64,000 bases of DNA from Scilla litardierei (lineage: Eukaryota > Streptophyta > Magnoliopsida > Asparagales > Asparagaceae): positions 62,001 to 126,000 of the forward strand of contig JAULAV010002416.1 of NCBI GenBank assembly GCA_030789695.1. Reading direction: 5' to 3'. This document shows positions 23,792 through 33,716 of the stretch, piece after piece; position 1 is the first letter of the stretch, and every line of letters begins with the position of its first letter. A program made the position numbers and the translations under genes. The notes under the pieces were generated by a model. That model was not told the DNA's origin, did not search any database, and saw only the letters and a list, made by a program, of their open reading frames with translations.

Positions 23792-24035
23792 CATTATCAG
23801 CACGTGTTCTCCTCTTGAGCACAAATTTTCAACGAAATTTCATCCCCTACGCGCAAGGAATCTATAGTTGCTGCGGCGATTCGTTGGAGCGTTGAGGCAT
23901 CCTTAAAGCGTTCGGGAGCTCGGATTTTTATTCTACGGTTCAATCTACGGCTTTAAAATGGAATTTTTTTTTCGTTTTACAAAGTAATTTCTTCATTTTG
24001 CCATGAATTTCTTTTCGGGAAGATTAAACGGATTG

Positions 24036-24590
24036 ACCCCCCCTCCGGTAGAGGGGGGGCCTTTTCCCTGCGACCAAACCCCCCTCCCCCCGCCGGGAGG
24101 CCCCTTCTCCGCCCGCCACCCCCCTGCAGGGGGGACGCTTGCCGCAGCCGAACCCCCCTGCAGGGGGCCTCCCCGATGGCCACCCCCCCTGCCAGGGGCC
24201 TTCTTCGCCCGCCACCCCCCCTACAGGGGGGCGCTTGCCGCAGCCGAACCCCCCCTGCAGGGGGCCCTTCCCGATGGCCACCCACCCTGCCGGGGGCCTT
24301 CTTCGCCCGCCACCCCCCCTGCCGGGGGGGGGGGGGGGGGCTTCTTCGCCTGCCACCCCCCCTGCAGGGGGGGCTTGCCGCAGCCGACCCCCCCGGGGGA
24401 GGGGGGCCTTCCCGATAGCCACCCCCCTGCAAGGGGGGCCTTCTCCGACCAGCACCCCCCCTCCAGGGGGCGCTTGCTGCGGCCGCACCCCCCCAGCCGG
24501 GGGCCCTCCAGATCACCACCCCCCCTGCAGGGGGGGCGCTTGCTGCGGCCACACCCCCCTGCAGAGGGGGGCGCCTCCCGCGGCCTCATC
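24036..24590. repeat. GC-rich array of CCCCCTGCAGGGGG palindromes
   Basis: About a dozen palindromic units of the type ACCCCCCTGCAGGGGG (some imperfect) occur every ~35-45 bases in the leader between the 5' LTR and gag. Three spacer types recur: GCGCTTGCCGCAGCCGA, CCTTCCCGATGGCC and CCTTCTTCGCCCGCC, in partly regular A-B-C order, so a higher-order unit of roughly 110 bases is visible. A run of about 17 G is at 24324-24340. Overlapping ORFs of up to 217 codons on both strands follow from the composition and are not supported as genes. Confidence 0.85.
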
Positions 24591-24599
24591 ACCTTCCGG

Positions 24600-25619
24600 A
24601 GGGGAATGGATGTAATCAAACTTCGGCCATGGCTGCGAGATGAGGATGACGGCTGATCTCTAACCAAAAAAAGTTAGAGATTATGGTTTTCTAGAAAACC
24701 TCTTGGGCTTTTTGGGTCAAAATTTGTACCCAAGCCCAAAAGATAAAAAGAAAAAAATTCTTTTTAATTTTAATTAGCTTGGGCCCAAAGCCCAAAGCTA
24801 GATCTAAATGAATAAACCAAAGAAGGGGCATGCGCACGCGTTAAGCGGAATGGATTTTAGGCCCATAAGCCTAACATAAAAATTATAAATAAACTTGGGC
24901 CCGAAGCCCCAAGTCAAGTAGTTAGCAAGGCCTATAAACATGTCTATATTTAATCAAATTCATGTCTACACATCAAAATAATTTGGCAAAATCGGGAAAA
25001 CTTAGTAAAATCAAAAAATTAAATTCTATATTCTATTATTTATTTATCGCTCTTGCATATTATGTATGGTTTACTAGAATTTTTTAAAAATATAATCATC
25101 TCAAAGAACCTGAGACCGCTCTGTCGTTAGTTAACTTACCTAACGGTGTATGACGTTTCCACGTGGTCTACGAGATAATTATATTTTCTAGTTTACTTTT
25201 TCCATATTTTTGTGCTTGAGATATATGCGTGGTTGTTTAATTTATGCCTGTAGCATATTTATATAAACTGCGTGGATGTTTAAAATAAGTAAAAATGTGT
25301 CTTTCGGGATCGGCCATTGCATACCTATTTACATTTCCAGCACTTTTTCTTTTTTTGAGAGAAGTTGTAAGTGAGGAAATTGTATAAATAGCCAAGGCTC
25401 GGTGCAACAGCATAAGAAGACGGATGCAGAAATAGGGACCCACCCGGGGTTTCCAAAGTTGTATTTTTCATTCTCTTTTCTTTGGACTGTAATGGGACTT
25501 TGGACTGTGTATTATTTTGGGTATCTGGCCGATCCCCGCATTTTTACTTATTAATTTCTTTATGCATGTATTGTTGAATTTATTTTAATTCATGCTTATC
25601 TTTAAATTGCATAGATAAA
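24600..25619 (+). other. Leader of element E between palindromic array and gag
   Basis: AT-rich, non-coding. Near 24690-24910 it has repeated TTGGGC/AAGCCC words (AAGCCCAAAGC, TTGGGCCC), giving potential local pairing. No gene seen. Confidence 0.6.
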
Positions 25620-26660
25620 ATGGCTAAATTAGCAAGCGTCGATTTCGAGGTGCTCGATGCAGCTGGCAAGAATTACTTGAGCTGGCGAGTGGACCTGAAG
25701 TTCCACTTGTGCTCCATGGCGCTCCTGCACTCCATCCTGGCCCCCGCAGTGGCCCAATCATCGGCTCCCGCAGCATTCGATGCATCTGCTAGCAAAGCTC
25801 CAGAAGTGGCCCCTTCAGCTAGCAGTACCTCTACCACTGTCTCTGACATGGATAAGGCGAAAGCCATTATCTATATCAGACGACACATAGATCGGACCCT
25901 GAAGGCCGAATACTTGACAGTAGAGGACCATCTGGAGTTATGGACAGCATTAGAGGCACGCTACAGACATCAAATTGATGTCATACTCCCGCGTGCCAGC
26001 TATGAGTGGGAGAACTTCCGACTACAGGACTACAAGTCCGTTGCTGAGTACAACTCAGCACTTCACAACATCACCTCACGCCTGAAGTTGTGTGGTGAAG
26101 AAGTCTCGGAGCACCGCATGTTGGAAAAGACATTTACCTTGTTTCACGAGAAAGATGCTATCCTCATGCAGCAGTATCGTGAACGCAATTTCACGAAATT
26201 CTCTGAACTGCTCTCTTGCCTCCTGAGGGCAGAGCAGAATAGAGACCTTTTACTGGCCACTCATAACCAGCGCTCGGCAGGCTCAGCTCCTATCCCCGAA
26301 GCCCACAGTGTTCACCCCCCGAAGTGGAAGAACAAGAATAGGGGCAAAAAGAACAAAGGAAAGGCCCCTATGAAACCAGCCAATGCTCCTCCCCAACGCA
26401 AGAATAACAAAGGGAAGAAAAACTTCACTTGGAAGCGTAAGAACACTGATATAGTGTCAATTCCAAAGAAGACATGGGAGGACAAATGTCATCGTTGTGG
26501 CATGCCTGGACATTGGTCCCGAACCTGTCGCACACCTCGCCACTTCCAGGAACTGTATCAGGCGAGCCAGAAGCCTCCGCCTGAAACAAACATGGCAGAT
26601 ATGGAAAATCAGACGAAGTTCACTTCGAAGGATTTCGAAAATGACGACCTGCTCGATTGA
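25620..26660 (+). CDS. gag: Gag of element E (Ty1/copia)
   Basis: 346 residues, uninterrupted. The start region (YLSWRVDLKFHL near residue 20) resembles the N-terminal part of plant copia gags (UBN2/DUF4219 type), where this protein forms the particle. Residues about 230-285 are rich in K, N and R and precede a CCHC zinc knuckle, CHRCGMPGHWSRTC, near residue 289-302, which binds the genomic RNA. The ATG follows the AT-rich leader (AAAATGGCT context). The stop is followed by a 135-base AT-rich spacer, and pol resumes in the same frame after an in-frame TAG, so gag and pol are not a continuous ORF. Shorter than the Sirevirus-type gag of element A, with no coiled coil. Confidence 0.9.
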   Translation: MAKLASVDFEVLDAAGKNYLSWRVDLKFHLCSMALLHSILAPAVAQSSAPAAFDASASKAPEVAPSASSTSTTVSDMDKAKAIIYIRRHIDRTLKAEYLTVEDHLELWTALEARYRHQIDVILPRASYEWENFRLQDYKSVAEYNSALHNITSRLKLCGEEVSEHRMLEKTFTLFHEKDAILMQQYRERNFTKFSELLSCLLRAEQNRDLLLATHNQRSAGSAPIPEAHSVHPPKWKNKNRGKKNKGKAPMKPANAPPQRKNNKGKKNFTWKRKNTDIVSIPKKTWEDKCHRCGMPGHWSRTCRTPRHFQELYQASQKPPPETNMADMENQTKFTSKDFENDDLLD

Positions 26661-26795
26661 GCATTATCTTTATCTATGCTTTTCAAAGAATAAATTGTAG
26701 CTTCATCTCTAGCATGCTTAATAAAGACAATCTTTTATTTTGAATGTATGCATTTTACATTTCCATCAATAAATTATCGTTTTTTGCTTATATAG
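26661..26795 (+). other. AT-rich gag-pol spacer of element E
   Basis: 135 bases with several stops. The last bases (TTTTTTGCTTATATAG) resemble a plant 3' splice site and end exactly at the pol ATG. Whether it is spliced, or an internal start is used, cannot be told. Confidence 0.5.
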
Positions 26796-27731
26796 ATGAA
26801 GTATGAGTGCCTAGTGGACAGTGCCTCGATGCACACTATCCTTCGCGATGAATGCTATTTCAATAGCATAAGTAAATATGGCGGTCCTGTCATTACAATT
26901 TCAGGACTGTCCAAAATAATCGAAGGATCTGGTGACGCAATAGTATTGCTCCCAAATAATACAAGACTAAAAATAAAAAATGCACTATTTTCTCCAAGAT
27001 CAAATAGAAATCTCATAAGCTTCAAGGACACCCGTTTAAACAGATATCACTTAGAAACTAGAGATGAAAATAAGGTTGAATACCTGTTTGTCACTCTTCG
27101 TAAAGATGGCCAGAAGACCATCTGCGAAATATTTAAGGGACTTCCGTCGGGTCTCTACCAAACATACATTCAACCAGTCGAAGCCAATATGACTGAGCAC
27201 CAGACGTGCCAGCCAATACCACCATTTCAACTATGGCATAATAGACTTGGTCATCCTGGATCCATTCTGATGCGACGCATCTTATCTGAATCCCGCGGAC
27301 ATGATTTGAAGAACCAGAAGATTCTTCAAAAAGGTGAATTTCCTTGTCCCCCTTATTTCAAGGGGAAACTAATAACGAGACCATCGCGCCTAAAAGTGGG
27401 TTTAGAGTCTCCTGGCTTCCTTGAGAGGATACATGGTGACATTTGCGGGCCTATTCACCCCGCAAGTGGCCCATTTCGGTACATCATGGTACTAATAGAT
27501 GCATCCACAAAATGGTCTTATGTGTGCCTCTTGTCCACCCGTAACCTAGCTTTTCCAAAGCTGTTGGCACAGATAATTAGGTTACGTGCTCATTTCCCCG
27601 ATAACCATATCAAGAAACTACGTCTTGATAATGCGGGCAAATTCACATCTCAAGTCTTCGAAGACTATTGCCAGGCAACGGGTATAGAAGTTGAACATCC
27701 AGTAGCTCATGTTCACACCAGAATGGATTAG
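26796..27731 (+). pseudogene. pol: Element E pol, first part: protease, GAG-pre-integrase, integrase start
   Basis: 311 residues in frame. The aspartic protease signature is VDSASMHTIL (catalytic D near residue 8; DSA instead of DSG, which occurs in this plant copia group). LWHNRLGHPG near residue 150 is the GAG-pre-integrase/zinc-binding H-H part, but the following cysteine pair is degraded: CPPYFKGK has only one Cys where a C-x2-C is expected. The integrase core has HGDICGP (first catalytic D, about residue 215) and LRLDNAGKF (second D, about residue 278). The frame then stops at TAG 27729-27731. The missing continuation, which carries the third catalytic acidic residue, lies in another frame because of an apparent 1-base deletion near 27718. 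Confidence 0.88.
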
Positions 27732-30265
27732 CAGAGTCTCTTATAAAGAGACTCCAATGGATTGCACGTCCATTGCTTATGCAATCCCAATTGCCGGTGG
27801 ATGCTTGGGGGCATGCTATTCTGCATGCCGCATCTCTTATCAGGATACGCCCCTCTGGAGGCCATACATTATCCCCGATGCAACTAGCATATGGCTCAAC
27901 TCCAGATATATCTCATTTGAGAATATTTGGCTGTGCGGTCTATGTCCCAATAGCACCACCTCAGAGGACCAAAATGGGTCCTCAACGTCGTCTAGGAATC
28001 TATATTGGATTTGATTCACCCTCGATTATTAGATACATAGAACCCCTAACGGGGGACACATTTAAAGCACGTCTTGCTGATTGTGAATTCGATGAGAAAA
28101 CTTTTCCAAAGCTAGGCACACATTCTAAGAAGCCTGAAGCTTCGGAGACCATTAATTGGGAAAATAAGTCTTTGTCCCTTTATGATCCGCATACAAATAT
28201 GTGTGAAGATGAGATCCTGAAGATCCTTCACATCCAGAATACAGTACACCAATTGCCAGATAAATTCACGGACAGCCAGAAGATTGTCCGTTCACACGTC
28301 CCTACTGCTAACACTCCAGCTAGGATTGACATCGCTATAAATGGATGCAATCCACCAGCAGCAGAAATAGCTGTACCTCAATTGAAAAGAGGACGGCCAC
28401 CAGGTTCAAAAGATAAAGTTCCTCGAAAGAGGAAGATTCCTGGTGAAAATAAGATTATCCCTCCACAGGATACTGAGCTCAGGACAGCTACCTCTCCCCT
28501 CCTAATTTCCACCGCAGAGGAAACATTAGGAGAAACATCATTAAACTTTGTACGTACTGGGGAGGTACTGGACCGACATAGCACAGTCGTCGACGACGAT
28601 TTTGCGTTCACTATTGCCTTTCACGTCGCTGAATACGACGATGCCGTCGAACCACTTTCTCTAGCGGATTGTAAACGCAGAGATGATTGGCCAAAGTGGG
28701 ACGAGGCGATAAGAGTAGAGCTGGACTCACTCTCGAAATGCAAAGTCTTTGGACCTGTAGTCCAAACACCAGTAGGTGTTAGACCTGTGGGATATAAGTG
28801 GGTTTTCATTCGAAAAAGAAATGAAGAAAATCTGATCGTCCGCTACAAGGCGCGTCTTGTAGAAAAGGGGTTTTCTCAAAGACCGGGTATCGATTATGAA
28901 GATACATACTCCCCGGTAATGGACGCTAATGCATTCAGATTCTTAATAAGCCTATCATCTCTGGCAAGCCTAGAAATGCAGCTCATGGACGTTGTGACTG
29001 CATATCTTTATGGCGATTTAGATAAAAAGATCTATATGAAACTACCAGATGGGTTTAACTTACCCGCAGAGATGAAAGAGATACCTCGGAACGTATTCTC
29101 TGTTAGACTACATAGATCCTTGTATGGACTAAAACAGTCAGGCAAAATGTGGTATAACAGACTAAGTGATTTCCTTGCACAGCAAGGATTCACTAATAAC
29201 GAAGTCTGCCCGTGCATCTTTATCAAAAGAACGGGAAAAAGATTCGTCATCATAGCAGTTTACGTTGATGACTTAAATCTCATAAGCTCTCCAGCAGAGA
29301 TTAATGAGATATCTGCAAGGCTAAATCACACTTTTGAAATGAAAGACCTAGGCAGAACGAAGTATTGCCTTAGCTTACAGATTGAACACCTACGAGGTGG
29401 AATCCTTCTACATCAATCCAATTATACCAGGAAGCTTTTAAATAAGTTCAAAATGGATAAATGTCATCCTTTATGTACCCCTATGGTTGTGAGATCATTA
29501 GACTTACAAAAGGACCCCTTCCGGCCTCTGGAAGAGGGGGAGGAGATACTGGATCCAGAAGTACCCTACCTAAGTGCCATTGGTGCAGTTCTCTATTTGG
29601 CTAACTGCACGTGTCCCGATATAGCGTTTGCAGTCAATCTCCTAGCCAGACACAGTGCAGCGCCTACAAAGCGCCACTGGAATGGAGTAAAGCATCTTCT
29701 GCGATACCTCCAGGGTTCCGTAGACCTTGGGCTTTACTACCAGAGAGGTGCCTCCTCCCAGTTACTTGGTTATGCCGATGCAGGCTATCTTTCAGATCCG
29801 CATATGGCAAAATCACCGACTGGTTTTGTCTTTACCTACGGAGGAATAGCTATCTCCTGGAGATCGGTAAAACAAACCACTACTGCTACATCTTCCAACC
29901 ATGCAAAGCTCATCGCGATCCATGAAGCGAGCAGGGAATGTTTTTGGCTACGCTCCATCATCCAACACATCCTCCAATCCACTGGCCTGAAGACCGATGA
30001 TCTGGAGCCTACTGCCTTATTCGAAGACAACACCGCGTGCATTGCTCAGCTTCAGAAGGGCTACATCAAAGGCGATAGGACAAAGCACATTTCTCCCAAG
30101 TTTTTCTGGACGCACGAGCAGAGAAACGACAAGCAGATTGAAGTTCGACAGATCTAGTCATGCAACAACTTAGCTGATCTTTTTACTAAGGCATTGCCTA
30201 AATGTACTTTTGTAAAGCTTGTAAAGAACATGGGTATGCGACAGTTGAAAGACCTGCAAGCCTGA
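27720..30265 (+). pseudogene. pol: Element E pol, second part: integrase end, reverse transcriptase, RNase H
   Basis: The long frame opens around 27720 and continues to a TAG at 30155-30157. In order: the rest of the integrase core and its C-terminal part (about 27720-28130); a linker rich in K, R, P and S; the copia reverse transcriptase (from about 28690) with VVTAYLYGDL near 28990 and the catalytic YVDD at 29261-29272; then RNase H with YADAGYLSD near 29771, SSNHAKLIAIHEASRE near 29900 and EDNTACI near 30020. After the TAG the same frame stays open to TGA 30263-30265 and reads like the normal end of copia RNase H, so the TAG is probably a nonsense mutation. With the upstream frameshift this copy cannot make an uninterrupted polyprotein. 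Confidence 0.9.
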
Positions 30266-30448
30266 AGCTTGTACGGATCAGGGGGAGTAACCTGTGGGTT
30301 GCACTCTTTTTCCTTAAGCTGTTGGGTTTTCCCACTGGGTTTTCCACAGCTAAGGTTTTAACGAGGCAAACACACTTACTCTGGATCCAGAAGAATCCAC
30401 CCCTTGCCTCAGTAGCTGAGACCGAAGTGATGAATGTGTAAGGGGGAG
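30266..30448 (+). other. 3' untranslated end and PPT of element E
   Basis: Non-coding. The final TAAGGGGGAG (30439-30448) is the polypurine tract directly before the right LTR; a similar CAGGGGGAG lies near 30279. Confidence 0.75.
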
Positions 30449-30623
30449 TGTTATGAATGAGGGAGGCCTTTGGCCTCCCCTCCTTCATTACCCATTCATT
30501 AGGTCCCCCATTACTTAGGGTAATGGGGACCCTTGGTCTACTAGAGGCTTTTGGCCTCCCCACTATGAGATAAATAAATAGAGCACCATGGCTCTTAGCC
30601 ATGGTTACTCATTCTTAGCAATG

Positions 30624-30708
<85 letters not shown>

Positions 30709-30727
30709 AGTTCATTTTCATCCAACA
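30449..30727 (+). repeat. 3' LTR of element E
   Basis: Same sequence as 23567-23791 apart from the microsatellite, which here is (AT)n 30627-30660 followed by (CT)n 30661-30706. Followed by TSD CAAAT. Confidence 0.9.
30627..30706. repeat. (AT)n(CT)n microsatellite in element E 3' LTR
   Basis: About 17 AT units then about 23 CT units; the 5' LTR has only about 11 CT units. Confidence 0.92.
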
Positions 30728-30732
30728 CAAAT

Positions 30733-30812
30733 GTATTAACTGGGCTTGAAAAGTTCTGATTTTTACTACGGATACAGATAATGGGCAGGTTGTGTGTTTA
30801 GTGTTATTGAAG
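30733..30812. other. 80-base background fragment between elements E and J
   Basis: Short unremarkable AT-rich sequence that joins the background right of E to that right of J (40226 onward) once both insertions are removed. Confidence 0.6.
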
Positions 30813-30817
30813 GTTGT
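30813..30817. repeat. Left target site duplication of element J (GTTGT)
   Basis: GTTGT precedes TGTCACGCC and recurs at 40221-40225. Confidence 0.85.
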
Positions 30818-33703
30818 TGTCACGCCCCGCTTCCCAAAAATATGGAGGCGAAGCATGAGGAGGTCCGCTCAGACTTGAAGCTGCAAAGCTGCAAGTCCGA
30901 TAAGCGTCAATCAAATTTAAATCTGCAGGTCCTTGCAATGCGAACAAAACAGAGATAATAATAATGAAATGAGACAAAAGAGATATCTCAGAATATCCAT
31001 AAAATAAGTTTCAACATCACAGAAAAAGCCACCAGGCTGAAATAAAAGAGAGTCTAAAGGCCCAAACATGGCCAACAAAAGTACATCGTACAAAATAAAG
31101 GTGCCACACACCAACAACTAACAACAAAACCTAAAACAAAAGAAACTCAGCAAAGTCACCAAGAACGGTCTCCGGTGTCCACAAAACTCCTCCTGGGCAA
31201 ACATGGACTCAGACTCAGCGTCTGCAAAACATCACGTACACAGCAACGGTCTCTGGCTCAGGGTCTAACATGTGATACCCAAAAGAGCAAGGGGCACATG
31301 TCAGCAAGTCTACAAGAGACTTGTGCAAGGAAACTGAAAGTAGGCAAAAGTAAAGCAACCTAGCAGTTCTAGCATGAATGCAATGACATGTCAGTTAAAG
31401 TATGAGTGCAACAAGTAAAGTAAAGTAAAGTAAGGTACGAGCATGACATTTAAACATGGCATGGATGACAAGTTATACAAGTAACACTCACTAGTACAAG
31501 ACAAGTAAAGTAATCACCTCGTGCACAGAGATTCCGCCTTCTGGCTAGAGTGGCTGATCGGGCCACTCCTAAGCTCAGGTGACCGTTTATCCCTACCCCT
31601 CCACGTGTATCGGGCATTGGCTTTTGACCAACACATGAGGCCCGCTTCTGGATCACGAGCCAGGAAGTGTTTTTAACAAGTATGGCATAGGGGTGCACCT
31701 AGCCGGAAACACGGAAACACGGATTGTACAAGTATTTTGTAGCGTGTGCTACGATGCAACAATCAATTTGGATGACATGTACGATGCAATGCATGTCAGT
31801 TAATAGTGCGTACAGATAAGGAAAGTAAACGTGACAGTTTAGTATGCATGATTAACAAGTTTAAAGAGTTGGATCTAGTTTCGTTGTCAAGCTAGATCAA
31901 TTTAGGTGACGGATCTAGTTTCGTTGTCAAACTAGATCAAGTAGGCGTCTAGCCAGCTATCATTTCACTGACTAGTCTCTTTTACGCTAAAAACAAGGAA
32001 GAGGCCTAAAAACATGGCCCTACACAAGAGTTGGCAAGTTTCACTTGCCTGCAAGTACAATGTCTGAGAAACACCGTCCAAGAGAGTCCAAGTCTCAATT
32101 AACCTACGTGCACAAGTCCACCGGCCTAAAGTCCATATTATTAATCTTGATTAGTGAATTTAAAAAATTTTAAAAACATCAATTTTAGTCTTGATTAACA
32201 GGCAATAGGTTGGGGGTCCTAGGGGTACAAAGCGTTACCTCAACACGACGCGAAAGCTACACTGACGTCGGGTAGCGACGCCAGGGGTTGGAATAAGAGA
32301 ACGCGCTCCAAGTCCTGATTCCAAATTAGTTTCCTCGCTGGAAAGTTCAGAGCATCAATCGGAGCAACGGTTCCAGATTCCAAAGCTAGCACGTGCGACG
32401 ACGAGCTACGACGTGTCATAACGTCGTACGCGGTAAATCGTCGAAGAGAAAGCATCTAGGTGGGGCCCACAGTAGTCCTAGGGACCCATGGGGGACCCAT
32501 AATACCTCTGGAGAACTTGGGGGGCCCACGGTGGCAAGTGGTGCGACGGGTGCGGGGTTGCGACGTTTGGCTCTCGGTCGTACAGCCTCGGTGCGGGGGA
32601 TTCCATCGGTCGGTGCGAGGGAACGGGGCTTGTGCAGCGCTTGGATCGGTCGCAGTGCGGGCGGGGGCTTGGTTCTCTCGGTCGGAGCGGGGGAGGCCAT
32701 CGGTCGGGCGCCTTGGATGCGGGGGCTTGGGCGCTGCAACGTTGCAACCGTTGCAACGTTGCGGGGAGCGGGCGATGCGGGCGAGAGCGTCGGTCGGGCA
32801 CAGAGCGGTGCGGAGCGACAGAGCAGGGGCTTGCAGCGGTGCGGGTGTGGAGCGGAGCGGGGAATTCCCTCGGTCTGACCGAGAGATTCTCTCGGTCGGA
32901 CACGGGGATGCGAGCGGGGCGATACGGAGCGGCTGTGCGAAGCTTGGTGCGAGCGGGGCAGTGGTCGGTGCGGGGAAATGGGCCTGTTTCCTCGGTCGGT
33001 GCGGGGGAAGTTCGTCGCAACGTTGCGACGTTTCGTCGCAACGTCAAATTTGGATTTTGGAAGCGGCTAGGGTTATTTTCTTGCAAAAATAGGTTTTCCT
33101 AGGGGTTGTTTATATAGTGTAGATGGGTTGACTAGGTCTAGGGCTAATCCTAATGAGATTAGGAGTTTAAAATAATTTAAAATTCAAATCTCACCAACTC
33201 CAACTCACCCAAGGCTTAGGTTGGGCCCAAATGAGCTGGAAATTGGCTCAAAAATTATTTAAAACGTTTTAAACTCAAATAAATTTTGTTTGGCCGAAAT
33301 TAATCCAAAAATTAATTATTAAAAATATTATAAACCTTGTTAAAAATATAAAAGTGGTCAAATAAACTCCAAAAATTATAAAATAAATATCGGGGTGATC
33401 GTGTCGACGAAAGTGAGCTAACTAAGAAGACGGATCTCAATTTCGACGTCAGACGACGAAACTAAAAATAGAAACGTCTCCCGTCAAAAGTGAGAATCCC
33501 AACGTCTCATCGGATAAGATTAAATTGTGGGAAAACGACTCGAGAAACGTCGTTCCAATTTAGTGCCACTATTTAATACTCTCAGAGACGTTCACAACGA
33601 CATATCACAACAAAGTGTTCACAAACAAACAAGGTCTAAAATAAACACGTGCACGGCCAAAAGTACGTGCACGAACAAGGTACAACGAAAAGTGGTCGTT
33701 ACA
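30818..33703 (-). repeat. 3' LTR of element J
   Basis: 2886 bp. Has two tandem hairpins at 31872-31938, a TATA box (minus CTATATAAAC) at 33108-33117 and, downstream of it in the sense direction, a very GC-rich block 32460-33050 full of CGGTCGG and GTGCGGG words. Overlapping ORFs on both strands in that block are judged to be composition artefacts. Confidence 0.87.
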
Positions 33704-33716
33704 TCCTCCCCACCTT

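Larger units (their letters stand above)
23567..30727 (+). mobile_element. Element E: Ty1/copia retrotransposon with gag and broken pol
   Basis: A 7161-bp element bounded by TSD CAAAT, with short LTRs (225 and 279 bp), a 1.8-kb leader with a GC-rich palindromic array, gag, then pol in the copia order protease, integrase, reverse transcriptase, RNase H, a PPT (TAAGGGGGAG) and the right LTR. Outside their CT/TA microsatellite the two LTRs look identical over ~185 bases, so the insertion is recent. Pol is nevertheless broken by a frameshift in integrase and a premature stop near the RNase H end. It is the only element in the window with reverse transcriptase. Confidence 0.92.

Noticed and set aside
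24003..24656. Overlapping ORFs of 80-217 codons on both strands in the GC-rich leader of element E
   Set aside because: They only reflect the absence of A/T-rich stop codons in C/G-rich palindromes; the products are proline/glycine/arginine repeats in every frame.
30198..30602. 134-codon minus-strand ORF at the end of element E
   Set aside because: Antisense to the pol end, PPT and LTR of E.
32393..33102. Long ORFs on both strands in the GC-rich block of the J LTRs (also 38882-39620)
   Set aside because: Frames differ between the two LTR copies, no start or domain is recognisable, and the same block in D encodes different ORFs.
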